This document shows, one piece after another, positions 54,254 to 62,507 of a stretch of DNA of 64,000 nt. Each line of letters begins with the position of its first letter. Within the stretch, counting starts at the first letter, position 1. The notes beneath the pieces were generated by a model. That model had not been told where the DNA came from and searched no databases. It worked only from the letters and a program-made list of their open reading frames with translations. This DNA comes from Gillisia mitskevichiae (GTDB taxonomy: Bacteria > Bacteroidota > Bacteroidia > Flavobacteriales > Flavobacteriaceae). The stretch lies in the NCBI RefSeq assembly GCF_003634585.1, contig NZ_RBLG01000002.1:1054001-1118000 (forward strand), given 5' to 3'. A program made the translations under genes and the position numbers.

Positions 54254-55519
54254 TTAAATTTCATAGCCATCGGGAATAACAGCTCCCTTTTTTATAACTA
54301 CAATTCCTTCCTTTATAAAATAAGTGTCTGTTTCTTTTTCTTCTAACTGCGCATTTCCATTTATTTTCACATTATTTCCAATACAACAGTTCTTATCTAG
54401 AATCGCATTATTAATACTGCAATTTTCCCCAATTCCCATTGGAATCTTAGTATCTCTATCTTTTAAATCATCCAATGTTTGGTAACTATCACTCCCCATC
54501 ATATAAGTATTGCTTACTACAGTACCGCTACCTATTCTAGAACGAATTCCAATAACAGAACGCTCTATCTTAGAAGCAGTTATCAAACATCCATCTGCAA
54601 TTACGGCTTTGTGAAGAACTGTGCCCGATATCTTGGTGGTAGGAAGTAATCTTGCGTGTGTATATATTCGCTTAGCACTATTATAAAGGTCAAATTTTGG
54701 AATATCATCGGTTAAACCTAAGTTGGCTTCAAAGAAAGATTCTATATTCCCAATATCTGTCCAATAACCTTCAAATTGATAGCTAAGCGTTTTATGTTTA
54801 TGGATATTCTGCGGGATGATCTCTTTCCCAAAGTCGACAGTGGACTCATCATTCATAAGTTCTACCAAAAGATCTTTATTGAAAATATAGATACCCATGG
54901 AAGCTAAATGATTTCTCCCCTCTGCACTCATCTCATCACTAACCGGCGAAGTCCAATCCTTCAAAAGCTCTGTCTTTGGCTTTTCTATAAAAGATGTGAT
55001 TAAGTTGCTTTCATCTGTTTTAAGAATTCCGAAGGAAGTAGCATCCTTTTCTGTCACTGGTAAAGTAGCAATAGATATTTTTGCATCACTATCTATATGC
55101 GCTTGCAGCATATTATTAAAATCCATTTGATATAATTGATCTCCAGATAAAATAAGTGCATATTCAAAATCATGGTTTAGGAAATGATGCATACTTTGCC
55201 TAACAGCATCTGCAGTTCCTTGAAACCAAGTGTTATTTTGAAGAGTCTGCTCTGCCGCCAAAACATCTACAAATGCTGAACTAAAAAAACTGAAATGGTA
55301 GGTGTTTTTAATATGTGTATTTAATGAAGCAGAATTGAATTGCGTGAGCACGAACATTCGCTTTATATCGGAGTTGATACAATTAGAAATTGGAATATCT
55401 ACCAATCTATATTTTCCTGCTATTGGAACTGCGGGTTTAGACCGTGTTGCTGTTAAAGGATATAATCTGGAACCTTGGCCACCGCCCATAATAATTGCTA
55501 ATACCTTGTCATTGATCAT
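54254..55519 (-). CDS. glgC: glucose-1-phosphate adenylyltransferase
   Basis: Makes ADP-glucose for glycogen synthesis. 421 residues. N-terminal nucleotidyl transferase motif MGGGQGSRLYPLTATRSKPAVPIAGKYRLVDIPISNC (about 11-47), GTADAVRQ (about 100), FIEKP (about 175) and the left-handed beta-helix C-terminus (IGIRSRIGSGTVVSNTYMMGSD). It overlaps the glgA gene by four bases at 55516-55519, and allosteric control by sugar phosphates is expected for the family. Confidence 0.96.
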   Translation of the reverse strand: MINDKVLAIIMGGGQGSRLYPLTATRSKPAVPIAGKYRLVDIPISNCINSDIKRMFVLTQFNSASLNTHIKNTYHFSFFSSAFVDVLAAEQTLQNNTWFQGTADAVRQSMHHFLNHDFEYALILSGDQLYQMDFNNMLQAHIDSDAKISIATLPVTEKDATSFGILKTDESNLITSFIEKPKTELLKDWTSPVSDEMSAEGRNHLASMGIYIFNKDLLVELMNDESTVDFGKEIIPQNIHKHKTLSYQFEGYWTDIGNIESFFEANLGLTDDIPKFDLYNSAKRIYTHARLLPTTKISGTVLHKAVIADGCLITASKIERSVIGIRSRIGSGTVVSNTYMMGSDSYQTLDDLKDRDTKIPMGIGENCSINNAILDKNCCIGNNVKINGNAQLEEKETDTYFIKEGIVVIKKGAVIPDGYEI

Positions 55520-56928
55520 AAATTCTGAATTAAAGATTTATATAAACTAACATATTGCTGTGCCGACTCATCCCAGGAATGATCTATTTGCATGATCGTT
55601 TTTCTGGTGTCTTTAAATTTTGAAGTGTCATTATAAAATTGGCTGGCTCTTTTCATGGAATTAAAAATCCCCTCTACCGTGTTCTCTGTGTGCACGAATC
55701 CAAAACCATTTTTAGAAACATCTATAACGGTATCTTTTAACCCACCTATTTTATTAACAATTGGAATGGTACCGTATCTTAAGGAATACATCTGATTAAG
55801 TCCACAAGGTTCTACACGAGAAGGCATTAATAAAAAATCGCCCCCTGCATACATATTGTGAGACAATGCCTCATCATAACCTATATATGCATTATACGAG
55901 TTTGGATATTTGCTGGTAAGCTTAGATAATTGCTCTTCTATCTGCTTGCTCCCAGAACCTAATAAAAGAATAGAAATATCCAGATTTTTTAAAGCATGCT
56001 CGAACAATTCGTAGAAAAGATCGGCTCCCTTTTCGCCCACCAATCTACCTATAAAAACGAATAATGGTTTTTCAGGATCTAAACTAAACTTTTCACATAA
56101 CCAATCCTTTGATGCCTTTTTACCATTATTACAATTAGAACTATTATATTTCGCTTGGATAAGATCATCGGTTTCGGGATTCCAAACCTTGATATCTATT
56201 CCGTTCAGGATGCCAATACATTTTTGACTTTCCGAAGTAATTAAACTTTCCAGGCCATTTGCTTTCACTTTCAATTCTTCCATATAACTTGGAGAAACAG
56301 TAGTAACAAGCCAGGCACATTTTATTGCTGTAGCCAATGGATTTACGCAATTATTCCAATCTAATAAACCTATAAGGGACAAAGGAAAAGAAGGAAGAAG
56401 ATCTATTTTATCATGAGAGAACCAACCCTGATATTGGGCATTATGAATAGTAAATACAGAAGGAATATTCTTTAATTCTCTATAATTATTAGCATGAGAC
56501 ATCATAAAGGGAATCAAACCAGTATGATGATCATGGCAATGTATAATATTTGGTAATTTTTTATTTTGAAGGATCCAATCTAAAGCAGCAATTTGAAAAG
56601 CCAGAAATCTCTCGGTATCGTTATCAGAATACACATAATCTGTAAATAACAATTTTGGAATATCTACAAGGAAGAGATCGTAACCTAAGGTATTTAATTC
56701 AGGAATTAAGATCTTAAAATCTATAGAATCTGTTCCCAGCTTTAAAATACCTTTATATATGCTTTTAAACTTATTCTCTTGAGTGAATTTATTATTGTAG
56801 AAAGGCATAACAACCTGACTTATAGTTGTTACATTATTCTGATACTTAGGCAAAGCCCCTACAACGTCTGCCAATCCTCCTACCTTTGCTATTGGAAAAC
56901 ATTCGGCACTTATATGTATAATCTTCAT
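55516..56928 (-). CDS. glgA: glycogen synthase (ADP-glucose type)
   Basis: GT5 glucosyltransferase that elongates the alpha-1,4-glucan from ADP-glucose. 470 residues, with ADP-glucose-binding AECFPIAKVGGLADVVGALP (about 8-27), HCHDHHTGLIPF (about 149), KPLFVFIGRLVGEKGADLF (about 287) and LLMPSRVEPCGLNQMYSLRYGTIPIVNKIGGLKDTV (about 365-400). Its stop overlaps the start of glgC. As the promoter-proximal gene it heads the glycogen operon. Confidence 0.96.
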   Translation of the reverse strand: MKIIHISAECFPIAKVGGLADVVGALPKYQNNVTTISQVVMPFYNNKFTQENKFKSIYKGILKLGTDSIDFKILIPELNTLGYDLFLVDIPKLLFTDYVYSDNDTERFLAFQIAALDWILQNKKLPNIIHCHDHHTGLIPFMMSHANNYRELKNIPSVFTIHNAQYQGWFSHDKIDLLPSFPLSLIGLLDWNNCVNPLATAIKCAWLVTTVSPSYMEELKVKANGLESLITSESQKCIGILNGIDIKVWNPETDDLIQAKYNSSNCNNGKKASKDWLCEKFSLDPEKPLFVFIGRLVGEKGADLFYELFEHALKNLDISILLLGSGSKQIEEQLSKLTSKYPNSYNAYIGYDEALSHNMYAGGDFLLMPSRVEPCGLNQMYSLRYGTIPIVNKIGGLKDTVIDVSKNGFGFVHTENTVEGIFNSMKRASQFYNDTSKFKDTRKTIMQIDHSWDESAQQYVSLYKSLIQNL

Positions 56929-57149
56929 TAAAATTTATATAAGCAATTAATTTACAAAAAAAAATCTCCGATTTACAGAAATCTATAATTGTTAATTGTA
57001 AATAGTGGTGTTATATAAAATATTATAATTTCATATTTACATATTACTCACTTTAAAATATATCCTAAGTAGCTCTATTTTAATAGATATCTAAATTAAT
57101 TTTTAGACTAACTTGCAGTTGTTAAAACAAACTGTTATTTTTCCTACTT

Positions 57150-58253
57150 ATGAAAAGTGCTAGCAATTCAATCCTTCCAGGTATAGGAACTCAAACACCT
57201 TTTGATCTTGAGCAGTTATTTCAGTTAACATCAGATATAGTTTGTATTGCAGATTACAAAGGGAATTTAAAAAAAGTAAATCCCGCCTTTTCCAAAATAT
57301 TAGGATATAAAATGGAGGAGCTGATTGATAGCCCGGTTAGTAATTTTATATATTCTGAAGATAAATTAAACACCTCACGTTTTAGAGATAATCTTAGGGA
57401 GAAAAACCCTGTTTTAAATTTCGAAAATAGATATCTTACTAAAAGCGGTAATATTATATGGTTGTCATGGACATCTGTTTCGGAACCAGAAAGCCGGTTA
57501 ATTTATGCCATAGCAAAGGATATAACTCATGTTAAAAAACTAGAGGAAGAAAGAAATTTGCTGCTAATAGATCTCGCAAAATTAAATAGCGATCTTAAGA
57601 AATTCACTTATACTACAACTCATGACCTAAGGGCGCCTGTGAACAATTTACTATCGCTTTTCAATTTATTAGATCTTTCTAAGATAGAAGACGAACAAAC
57701 GCTAGAGTATATAGAATTACTCAATTCTTCTACTATCCAAATGAAAAGCACCTTAGATAAATACGTTGACGCTGTGAGTCAAGAGAAAAAAATAAATATA
57801 CAGGTGGAAGCTCTAAGCCTAGAGGAAACCTTTTTTATGGTACTAAACTCAATTAATACTGTGGCTCAAAAATCAAATGCCAATTTTGAGGTGGATTTTT
57901 CTGAAGCTCCAGAAGTGAATTTTAGTTCTTTTTATTTGCAAAGTATATTACTTAATCTTATTTCTAATTCCATTAAATATTCCAACCCAAAAATAGCTCC
58001 AGCTATTACCATAAAATCTACTAAGGTGAAAAATGGGGTTCAACTTTTATTTACAGATAACGGAATTGGATTTGACATGGAAAAGGTGGAAGGTTCCATC
58101 TTTGGCTTACATCAAAGTTTTCATGATAATGCCGATAGCAAAGGAATAGGACTATATCTAGTTCAAAGCCATATGGAAAGTTTAGGTGGTAAAATATCTG
58201 TAACTAGTAAGGTAAATGAAGGAACTACTTTTAAATTAATCTTCAAGAAATAG
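57150..58253 (+). CDS. PAS-domain sensor histidine kinase
   Basis: Cytoplasmic kinase of 367 residues without membrane segments. PAS domain at about 22-130 (FQLTSDIVCIADYKGNLKKVNPAFSKILGY), then HisKA with the phospho-accepting His in YTTTHDLRAPVNNLLSLF (about 158) and an ATPase domain with N-box LNLISNSIKYSNP (about 270), G-boxes FTDNGIGFD and KGIGLYLVQSHMESLGG. All catalytic motifs are intact. No regulator gene is adjacent; the signal is unknown. Confidence 0.9.
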   Translation: MKSASNSILPGIGTQTPFDLEQLFQLTSDIVCIADYKGNLKKVNPAFSKILGYKMEELIDSPVSNFIYSEDKLNTSRFRDNLREKNPVLNFENRYLTKSGNIIWLSWTSVSEPESRLIYAIAKDITHVKKLEEERNLLLIDLAKLNSDLKKFTYTTTHDLRAPVNNLLSLFNLLDLSKIEDEQTLEYIELLNSSTIQMKSTLDKYVDAVSQEKKINIQVEALSLEETFFMVLNSINTVAQKSNANFEVDFSEAPEVNFSSFYLQSILLNLISNSIKYSNPKIAPAITIKSTKVKNGVQLLFTDNGIGFDMEKVEGSIFGLHQSFHDNADSKGIGLYLVQSHMESLGGKISVTSKVNEGTTFKLIFKK

Positions 58254-58504
58254 TTTACTTACACTACAATCTTATTAAATAGTATTCAGAAGACATTAGT
58301 AATATATGGAAGGATTCTCCGCCTAATCATATCTCCTATACATTGTTTTTATAAAACCTCCTTTTTTAGATAGCTAAAAAAACTTGAAATAGTTGAATAT
58401 TTCGCGTTCCTAACTGGCCTCTAAATTATTACAACTATTTGACTATCTTTAGATTACAACTAAAAGCAAATAATTAGGAATTCTGTCTTCAAAAAGAGAT
58501 CATT

Positions 58505-59383
58505 ATGAAAAAACAATTAATATGCACTGTCTTAAGTCTATTCTTCGCATCTGTAATATCTGCACAAAATAATGATATAGATAAAAATTTGACAATGTAT
58601 TCTGAAGTATGGGATGCAATAATTAATAATGGAGAAATTGAAAAGATAAATAGTGAAAATTTCGATAAAAATGCCACTATTGTTATGAGGCCTGAAAACA
58701 TAGTAGGAATCGAAAATTTTAAAGCATATTACCAAAATTTTCTAACCGGTTTTTCTGAGATTGAATTTACCATAATTGATGCTTTTGGACAGGAAGATAA
58801 AATTGTAAAACACTGGAATTTTAAAGGAAAACACACGGGAGATTTCTTTGGTATCCCTCCCACTGGAAAAGAAGTAAAGGTTCAAGGTGTTACACTTGTT
58901 AAAATGAAAAATGCTAAGATTCTACAAGAACAAGATTTTATGGATAATATGGAATTTTACAGTCAACTAGGATTAATCTCAGATCCAAATAATAAGGCCG
59001 TAATTAACAGCTTGTACGAAGCTTTTTCAATTGGTGACATTCCAGCTGCTTTAAGTACGATGGATCCAGAAATAGTTTGGAATGAGGCTGAGGGTAATTC
59101 TTATGCAAGTGGAAATCCCTATATAGGGCCAGAAGCAGTATTAAACGGAGTATTTGCAAAGATTGGTGCAGATCATGAATATTTTAAACTGAATGACATA
59201 GAATTGCACGAAATGAGCAACAATAAGGTTCTTGCTACATTAAGATATAATGCAAAAATAAAGGATAATGCAGCTACTTATGATGCACAAGTTGCACATC
59301 TATTCACACTGAAAGATGGAAAAATAATAAGCTTCCAGCAATTTGTAGATACCAAGAAAATAGATGAAGCCTTTAAAATGTAA
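58505..59383 (+). CDS. exported protein with two NTF2-like domains
   Basis: 292 residues: signal peptide (LICTVLSLFFASVISAQN), then two SnoaL/NTF2-fold domains. The first (about 25-150) has KNATIVMRPENIVGIENFKAYYQNFLTGFSEIEFTI and HWNFKGKHTGDFFGIPPTGKEVKVQGVTLVKMKNAKILQEQDFMD, typical of SnoaL-type ester cyclase-like proteins. The second (about 160-290) has LYEAFSIGDIPAALSTMDPEIVW. Duplicated domains in one exported chain are less common. Substrate unknown. Confidence 0.75.
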   Translation: MKKQLICTVLSLFFASVISAQNNDIDKNLTMYSEVWDAIINNGEIEKINSENFDKNATIVMRPENIVGIENFKAYYQNFLTGFSEIEFTIIDAFGQEDKIVKHWNFKGKHTGDFFGIPPTGKEVKVQGVTLVKMKNAKILQEQDFMDNMEFYSQLGLISDPNNKAVINSLYEAFSIGDIPAALSTMDPEIVWNEAEGNSYASGNPYIGPEAVLNGVFAKIGADHEYFKLNDIELHEMSNNKVLATLRYNAKIKDNAATYDAQVAHLFTLKDGKIISFQQFVDTKKIDEAFKM

Positions 59384-59708
59384 ACCAAGAATTTCAGTAT
59401 AAATCCAAAAGTATATCATATCCATAACATACTTCTGGCATTATTTTTTATCCTCTAGACATAAACAACGTAATCTTAAATAGATTTCAATTTTATTTTG
59501 CTACTTCTTATGCAAAGTGATCTATCTACTACATTACAAAATACTCCCCCTTTTTTATAATCATTAAGTCTATTACAGTTTTTTTTATAATAATTATTAT
59601 CGTGATATTAAATAATTATCAAAAAACCATGTTTTAGGCATATTATTTGATAATTATTCATCGCAACCAGATTAACTTTTCTATTCATTTTTAAATCTTC
59701 AAAAAATT
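59384..59708. other. non-coding gap upstream of the TonB-like gene
   Basis: 325 bases, very AT-rich. Its right end (59611-59658) contains a 13-bp inverted repeat; the left 200 bases show nothing I can name. Confidence 0.4.
59611..59658. promoter_or_regulatory. 13-bp inverted repeat, operator-like
   Basis: AATAATTATCAAA (59611-59623) and its exact complement TTTGATAATTATT (59646-59658) lie 22 bases apart and end 50 bases before the TonB-like ATG. Confidence 0.45.
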
Positions 59709-60425
59709 ATGGAAGTAAAAAAAACTACAAAAGCAGATCTTAACAAGCGAACCGTATTCTTCTTACAAATTGGTTTAATTCTCGTGCTTCTTCTGGCCTA
59801 TTTCATTGTACAATGGCGTTCTTACGAAACAGCAGAAATTAATCAAGATCAATTTGTAACAACACCCATAGAGGAGTTGGAAATTCCCATTACTATTTTA
59901 CCTACGCCTCCTCCACCAGAGATACCTGTAGCTCCAGATGAGATTAAATTGATATTAGATGATGAAGACATAGAAGAGGATCCTATTAAATCTTCAGAAA
60001 TAGATAATGAACCCATCGCTGAAATGGAAGACATAAAAGAGGTGAAAAAGGTTGTAGAAGTAGAAACAGTACCATTTATATTAATAGAAGATGTTCCAAT
60101 ATTCCCTGGCTGTGAAAGCTTAAGCAATAATGTAGAGAGAAAAAATTGTATGAGTGAGAAAATCACAAAATTCATCAATAAAGAATTTAATACAGCGCTA
60201 GGAAGTCAATTAGGTTTAAAAGGAATTAACAAAATAAACGTGATGTTTAAGATTGATACAAATGGTGATATCGTGGATATAGGCGCTCGTGCTCCACATC
60301 CTAAATTAGAAGAAGAAGCAAAACGGGTTATCCAGGCTTTGCCTAAAATGAAACCAGGAAAACAAAGAGGAAATCCTGTGATTGTTCAATATGCAATTCC
60401 CATCATATTTAAAGTTCAAGAATAA
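59709..60425 (+). CDS. TonB-family energy transducer
   Basis: 238 residues: one N-terminal membrane helix (VFFLQIGLILVLLLAYFIVQW, about 18-38), a Pro/Glu-rich periplasmic linker (LPTPPPPEIPVAPDE near 61 and an acidic stretch), a Cys pair (C136 and C148, GCESLSN...NCMSE) and a C-terminal TonB domain (about 162-238: INKINVMFKIDTNGDIVDIGARAPHPKLEEEAKRVIQALP). It powers TonB-dependent outer-membrane receptors. No exbB/exbD is adjacent. Confidence 0.9.
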   Translation: MEVKKTTKADLNKRTVFFLQIGLILVLLLAYFIVQWRSYETAEINQDQFVTTPIEELEIPITILPTPPPPEIPVAPDEIKLILDDEDIEEDPIKSSEIDNEPIAEMEDIKEVKKVVEVETVPFILIEDVPIFPGCESLSNNVERKNCMSEKITKFINKEFNTALGSQLGLKGINKINVMFKIDTNGDIVDIGARAPHPKLEEEAKRVIQALPKMKPGKQRGNPVIVQYAIPIIFKVQE

Positions 60426-60454
60426 AATTAAATACTCCAACAACCTTTAGTTGT

Positions 60455-60490
60455 AAAATTCCGTTTGTAGCAATACAGCGGAATTTTTTT
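60455..60490 (+). terminator. terminator after the TonB-like gene
   Basis: AAAATTCCG pairs with CGGAATTTT around a loop of about 15 bases and is followed by T-run. Located 30 bases after the stop codon. Confidence 0.8.
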
Positions 60491-60612
60491 ATTCCACTAA
60501 TTTAAAATTCTATCATTTCTTCCCGGAATAAAACTGCTACAGATATTGCAGTAACTATGAAAGTAAAGCTAGAATGCTATTGCCTGTAGTTAGAATAGTT
60601 TAACCCAATTCC

Positions 60613-60900
60613 ATGTTCTTATTCTTACTGTGGTGTAAGAATGATGCTTCTCAAATATTAATAGATGTACTAAAAAGCATACTTAATAGAGATGTAATCC
60701 AATCAATTAAAAATTTGGAGGAATACCAAGAAGCCTTCCCTCTATATTCACTAAATCTTGTTTTAGAAAAATTGAAACAAAATAAGGAGTCGCTTTTAGA
60801 TAGGAATAATCCTGAATGGAAGCTAGTTTTTAATCTTATTTTGGATAATTATTCTTCTAAGCTACCCGCGTCGGTAATAGAAAAACTAAAAAATCAGTAA
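60613..60900 (+). CDS. hypothetical small protein
   Basis: 95 residues, helical and leucine-rich (DVLKSILNRDVIQSIKNLEEYQEAF, FNLILDNYSSKLPASVIEKLKNQ). No recognised motif. The first codons (MFLFLLWCKND) may be an upstream extension rather than a true signal. It precedes the STAS gene by 172 bases in the same direction. Function unknown. Confidence 0.45.
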   Translation: MFLFLLWCKNDASQILIDVLKSILNRDVIQSIKNLEEYQEAFPLYSLNLVLEKLKQNKESLLDRNNPEWKLVFNLILDNYSSKLPASVIEKLKNQ

Positions 60901-61072
60901 AAATTATATTTCATAATAAGAAGGTTTTCATAACACTTCACCTTCTAACAAACTCATTATTAGTTCATTCACGTTTTAGTTATACCTATTCGACTAAGAA
61001 ATAGTCAATCTCATCGTATTAATAGAAGTTCAGAAACAAGTAATCTTACCTTAACGTAAACAAATTAAACTA

Positions 61073-61351
61073 ATGTTTCACACACTTCCAGATCAAGAAG
61101 AATTCATTGTCGAGCTAAAAGGACAAATTACTTATGCTAATTCTTTTGAAATTCAGTTAGATCTTGAAATGGTACTTTATCATTTTGAAACTCTAATATT
61201 AGATTTAAGTGATTTAAAGTATTTAGATAAGGCTGGAGTAAAACTGTTATCGGGTTTAAAACAGAAGGCTAGATTGAATGGGAAAGAGGTCATTATATTT
61301 AGTGATCAAGAAGAAGTTTTACTATTAAACATAAGAAACCCCTCTGAGTAA
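61073..61351 (+). CDS. STAS-domain protein
   Basis: 92 residues matching the anti-sigma-factor-antagonist-like STAS fold: FIVELKGQITYANSFEIQLDLEMVLYHFETLILDLSDLKYLDKAGVKLLSGLKQKARLNGKEVIIF. The position of the phosphorylated Ser in SpoIIAA (DxSG) is replaced by LDKAG, so classic phospho-regulation is doubtful. No kinase or sigma factor gene is next to it. Confidence 0.75.
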   Translation: MFHTLPDQEEFIVELKGQITYANSFEIQLDLEMVLYHFETLILDLSDLKYLDKAGVKLLSGLKQKARLNGKEVIIFSDQEEVLLLNIRNPSE

Positions 61352-61468
61352 TTTATTCGTGAAACTACCTCTCTAGAAATTAAAACTCAAATTTTCTCTT
61401 TAAAAAACCAACTACTTTGAATAGCTGATTTTTTTAAAAAAATTTAATTCTTATATTAAATTGGAAAC

Positions 61469-62500
61469 TTAATTTAGTTCGAATAAACCAAGTTTTTCAA
61501 GGTCGTAAAAATAATAATTTCTATCATTATTCATCGCAGCGAATAGTCCTTTCTTAAATGTGTTATTTAGTGGAATGGTAACCACTTCGCAACCATCTGT
61601 TTGTTTTGTATTTAAATTGATCTCTCCAATAAATTCATTACTTTTTCTGGAAAAGATATTGAAAGTCCCTTTTTTCTGATTAGAAACAATAATATACCCA
61701 GCACCATTTTTAAAATTTGCAATGGCTATACCTTCAATATCGCCCTCAAATAAACCTTCACCAAAACAGCCTAATTCCATATTTCCCTTAAGGGGTTCTG
61801 CATAATATTTTCGAATACACTTAGATTCATCAGCATAATAAATAAATCCTAGGTCGCTATCTACTGCTATTGCTTCTATTTCTTGTTCATTACTAAATGT
61901 ACCAAACTTCCTTACTAATTTTAAATCTAAGGCTCCATCATCGGGCATGAGTTTATATTGATAAAGATAGTCTGACACAGGTCCATTTTTCCTACTAACT
62001 ATAATATAGGTTGATTTATCTACAGGGGAATTATAAAAAGCAACTCCCATAGGTTCATTATATTTATCTGGTTCTCCAACAAATACTGCTAAACCGCCAT
62101 TATCTAAAGGTTGCATAGAGGGAATAGCAAAAATTCTTATCTGTTTTCGTCCCCTCTCAGTAACAACTAAAATATCTGCTTTAAATTCCTCGCTTATTAT
62201 TACATTATATGCAATATCAATATTATTTGGTTCATTAAGATTATAAATCGTTTTTTCTGGAATAATATTACCATTGAGGTTAAAGGCATAAACAGCACCC
62301 TTAATATTTTTATCTGTTCCAAAAATGATACTCTCAGCTGGATATTTATAATTCACCCAAATTGCAGGATCTTCCGAATCGTTTGGGATTTGTTGTGTAA
62401 TAATATCTGGCTGCACGATTTTCCTTTCTATCTTTTGGCCGGTACAAAAGAAAAATGAGGACATTAGTAAGAAAAAACTTATAAATTTATTCCCAATCAT
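61469..62500 (-). CDS. phytase-like six-bladed beta-propeller
   Basis: 343 residues with a signal peptide (cleavage near TGQK) and Asp-rich propeller motifs: PNDSEDPAIWVNYKYPAESIIFGTDKN (about 40-67), GLAVFVGEPDKYNEPMGVAFYN (about 135), EIEAIAVDSDLGFIYYADESKCIRKY (about 207), FEGDIEGIAI (about 248) and QTDGCEVVTIPL (about 300). These match the calcium-dependent beta-propeller phytases, which release phosphate from phytate outside the cell or in the periplasm. It lies just after the tyrosine kinase gene, likely by position only. Confidence 0.88.
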   Translation of the reverse strand: MIGNKFISFFLLMSSFFFCTGQKIERKIVQPDIITQQIPNDSEDPAIWVNYKYPAESIIFGTDKNIKGAVYAFNLNGNIIPEKTIYNLNEPNNIDIAYNVIISEEFKADILVVTERGRKQIRIFAIPSMQPLDNGGLAVFVGEPDKYNEPMGVAFYNSPVDKSTYIIVSRKNGPVSDYLYQYKLMPDDGALDLKLVRKFGTFSNEQEIEAIAVDSDLGFIYYADESKCIRKYYAEPLKGNMELGCFGEGLFEGDIEGIAIANFKNGAGYIIVSNQKKGTFNIFSRKSNEFIGEINLNTKQTDGCEVVTIPLNNTFKKGLFAAMNNDRNYYFYDLEKLGLFELN

Positions 62501-62507
62501 TTCTATA

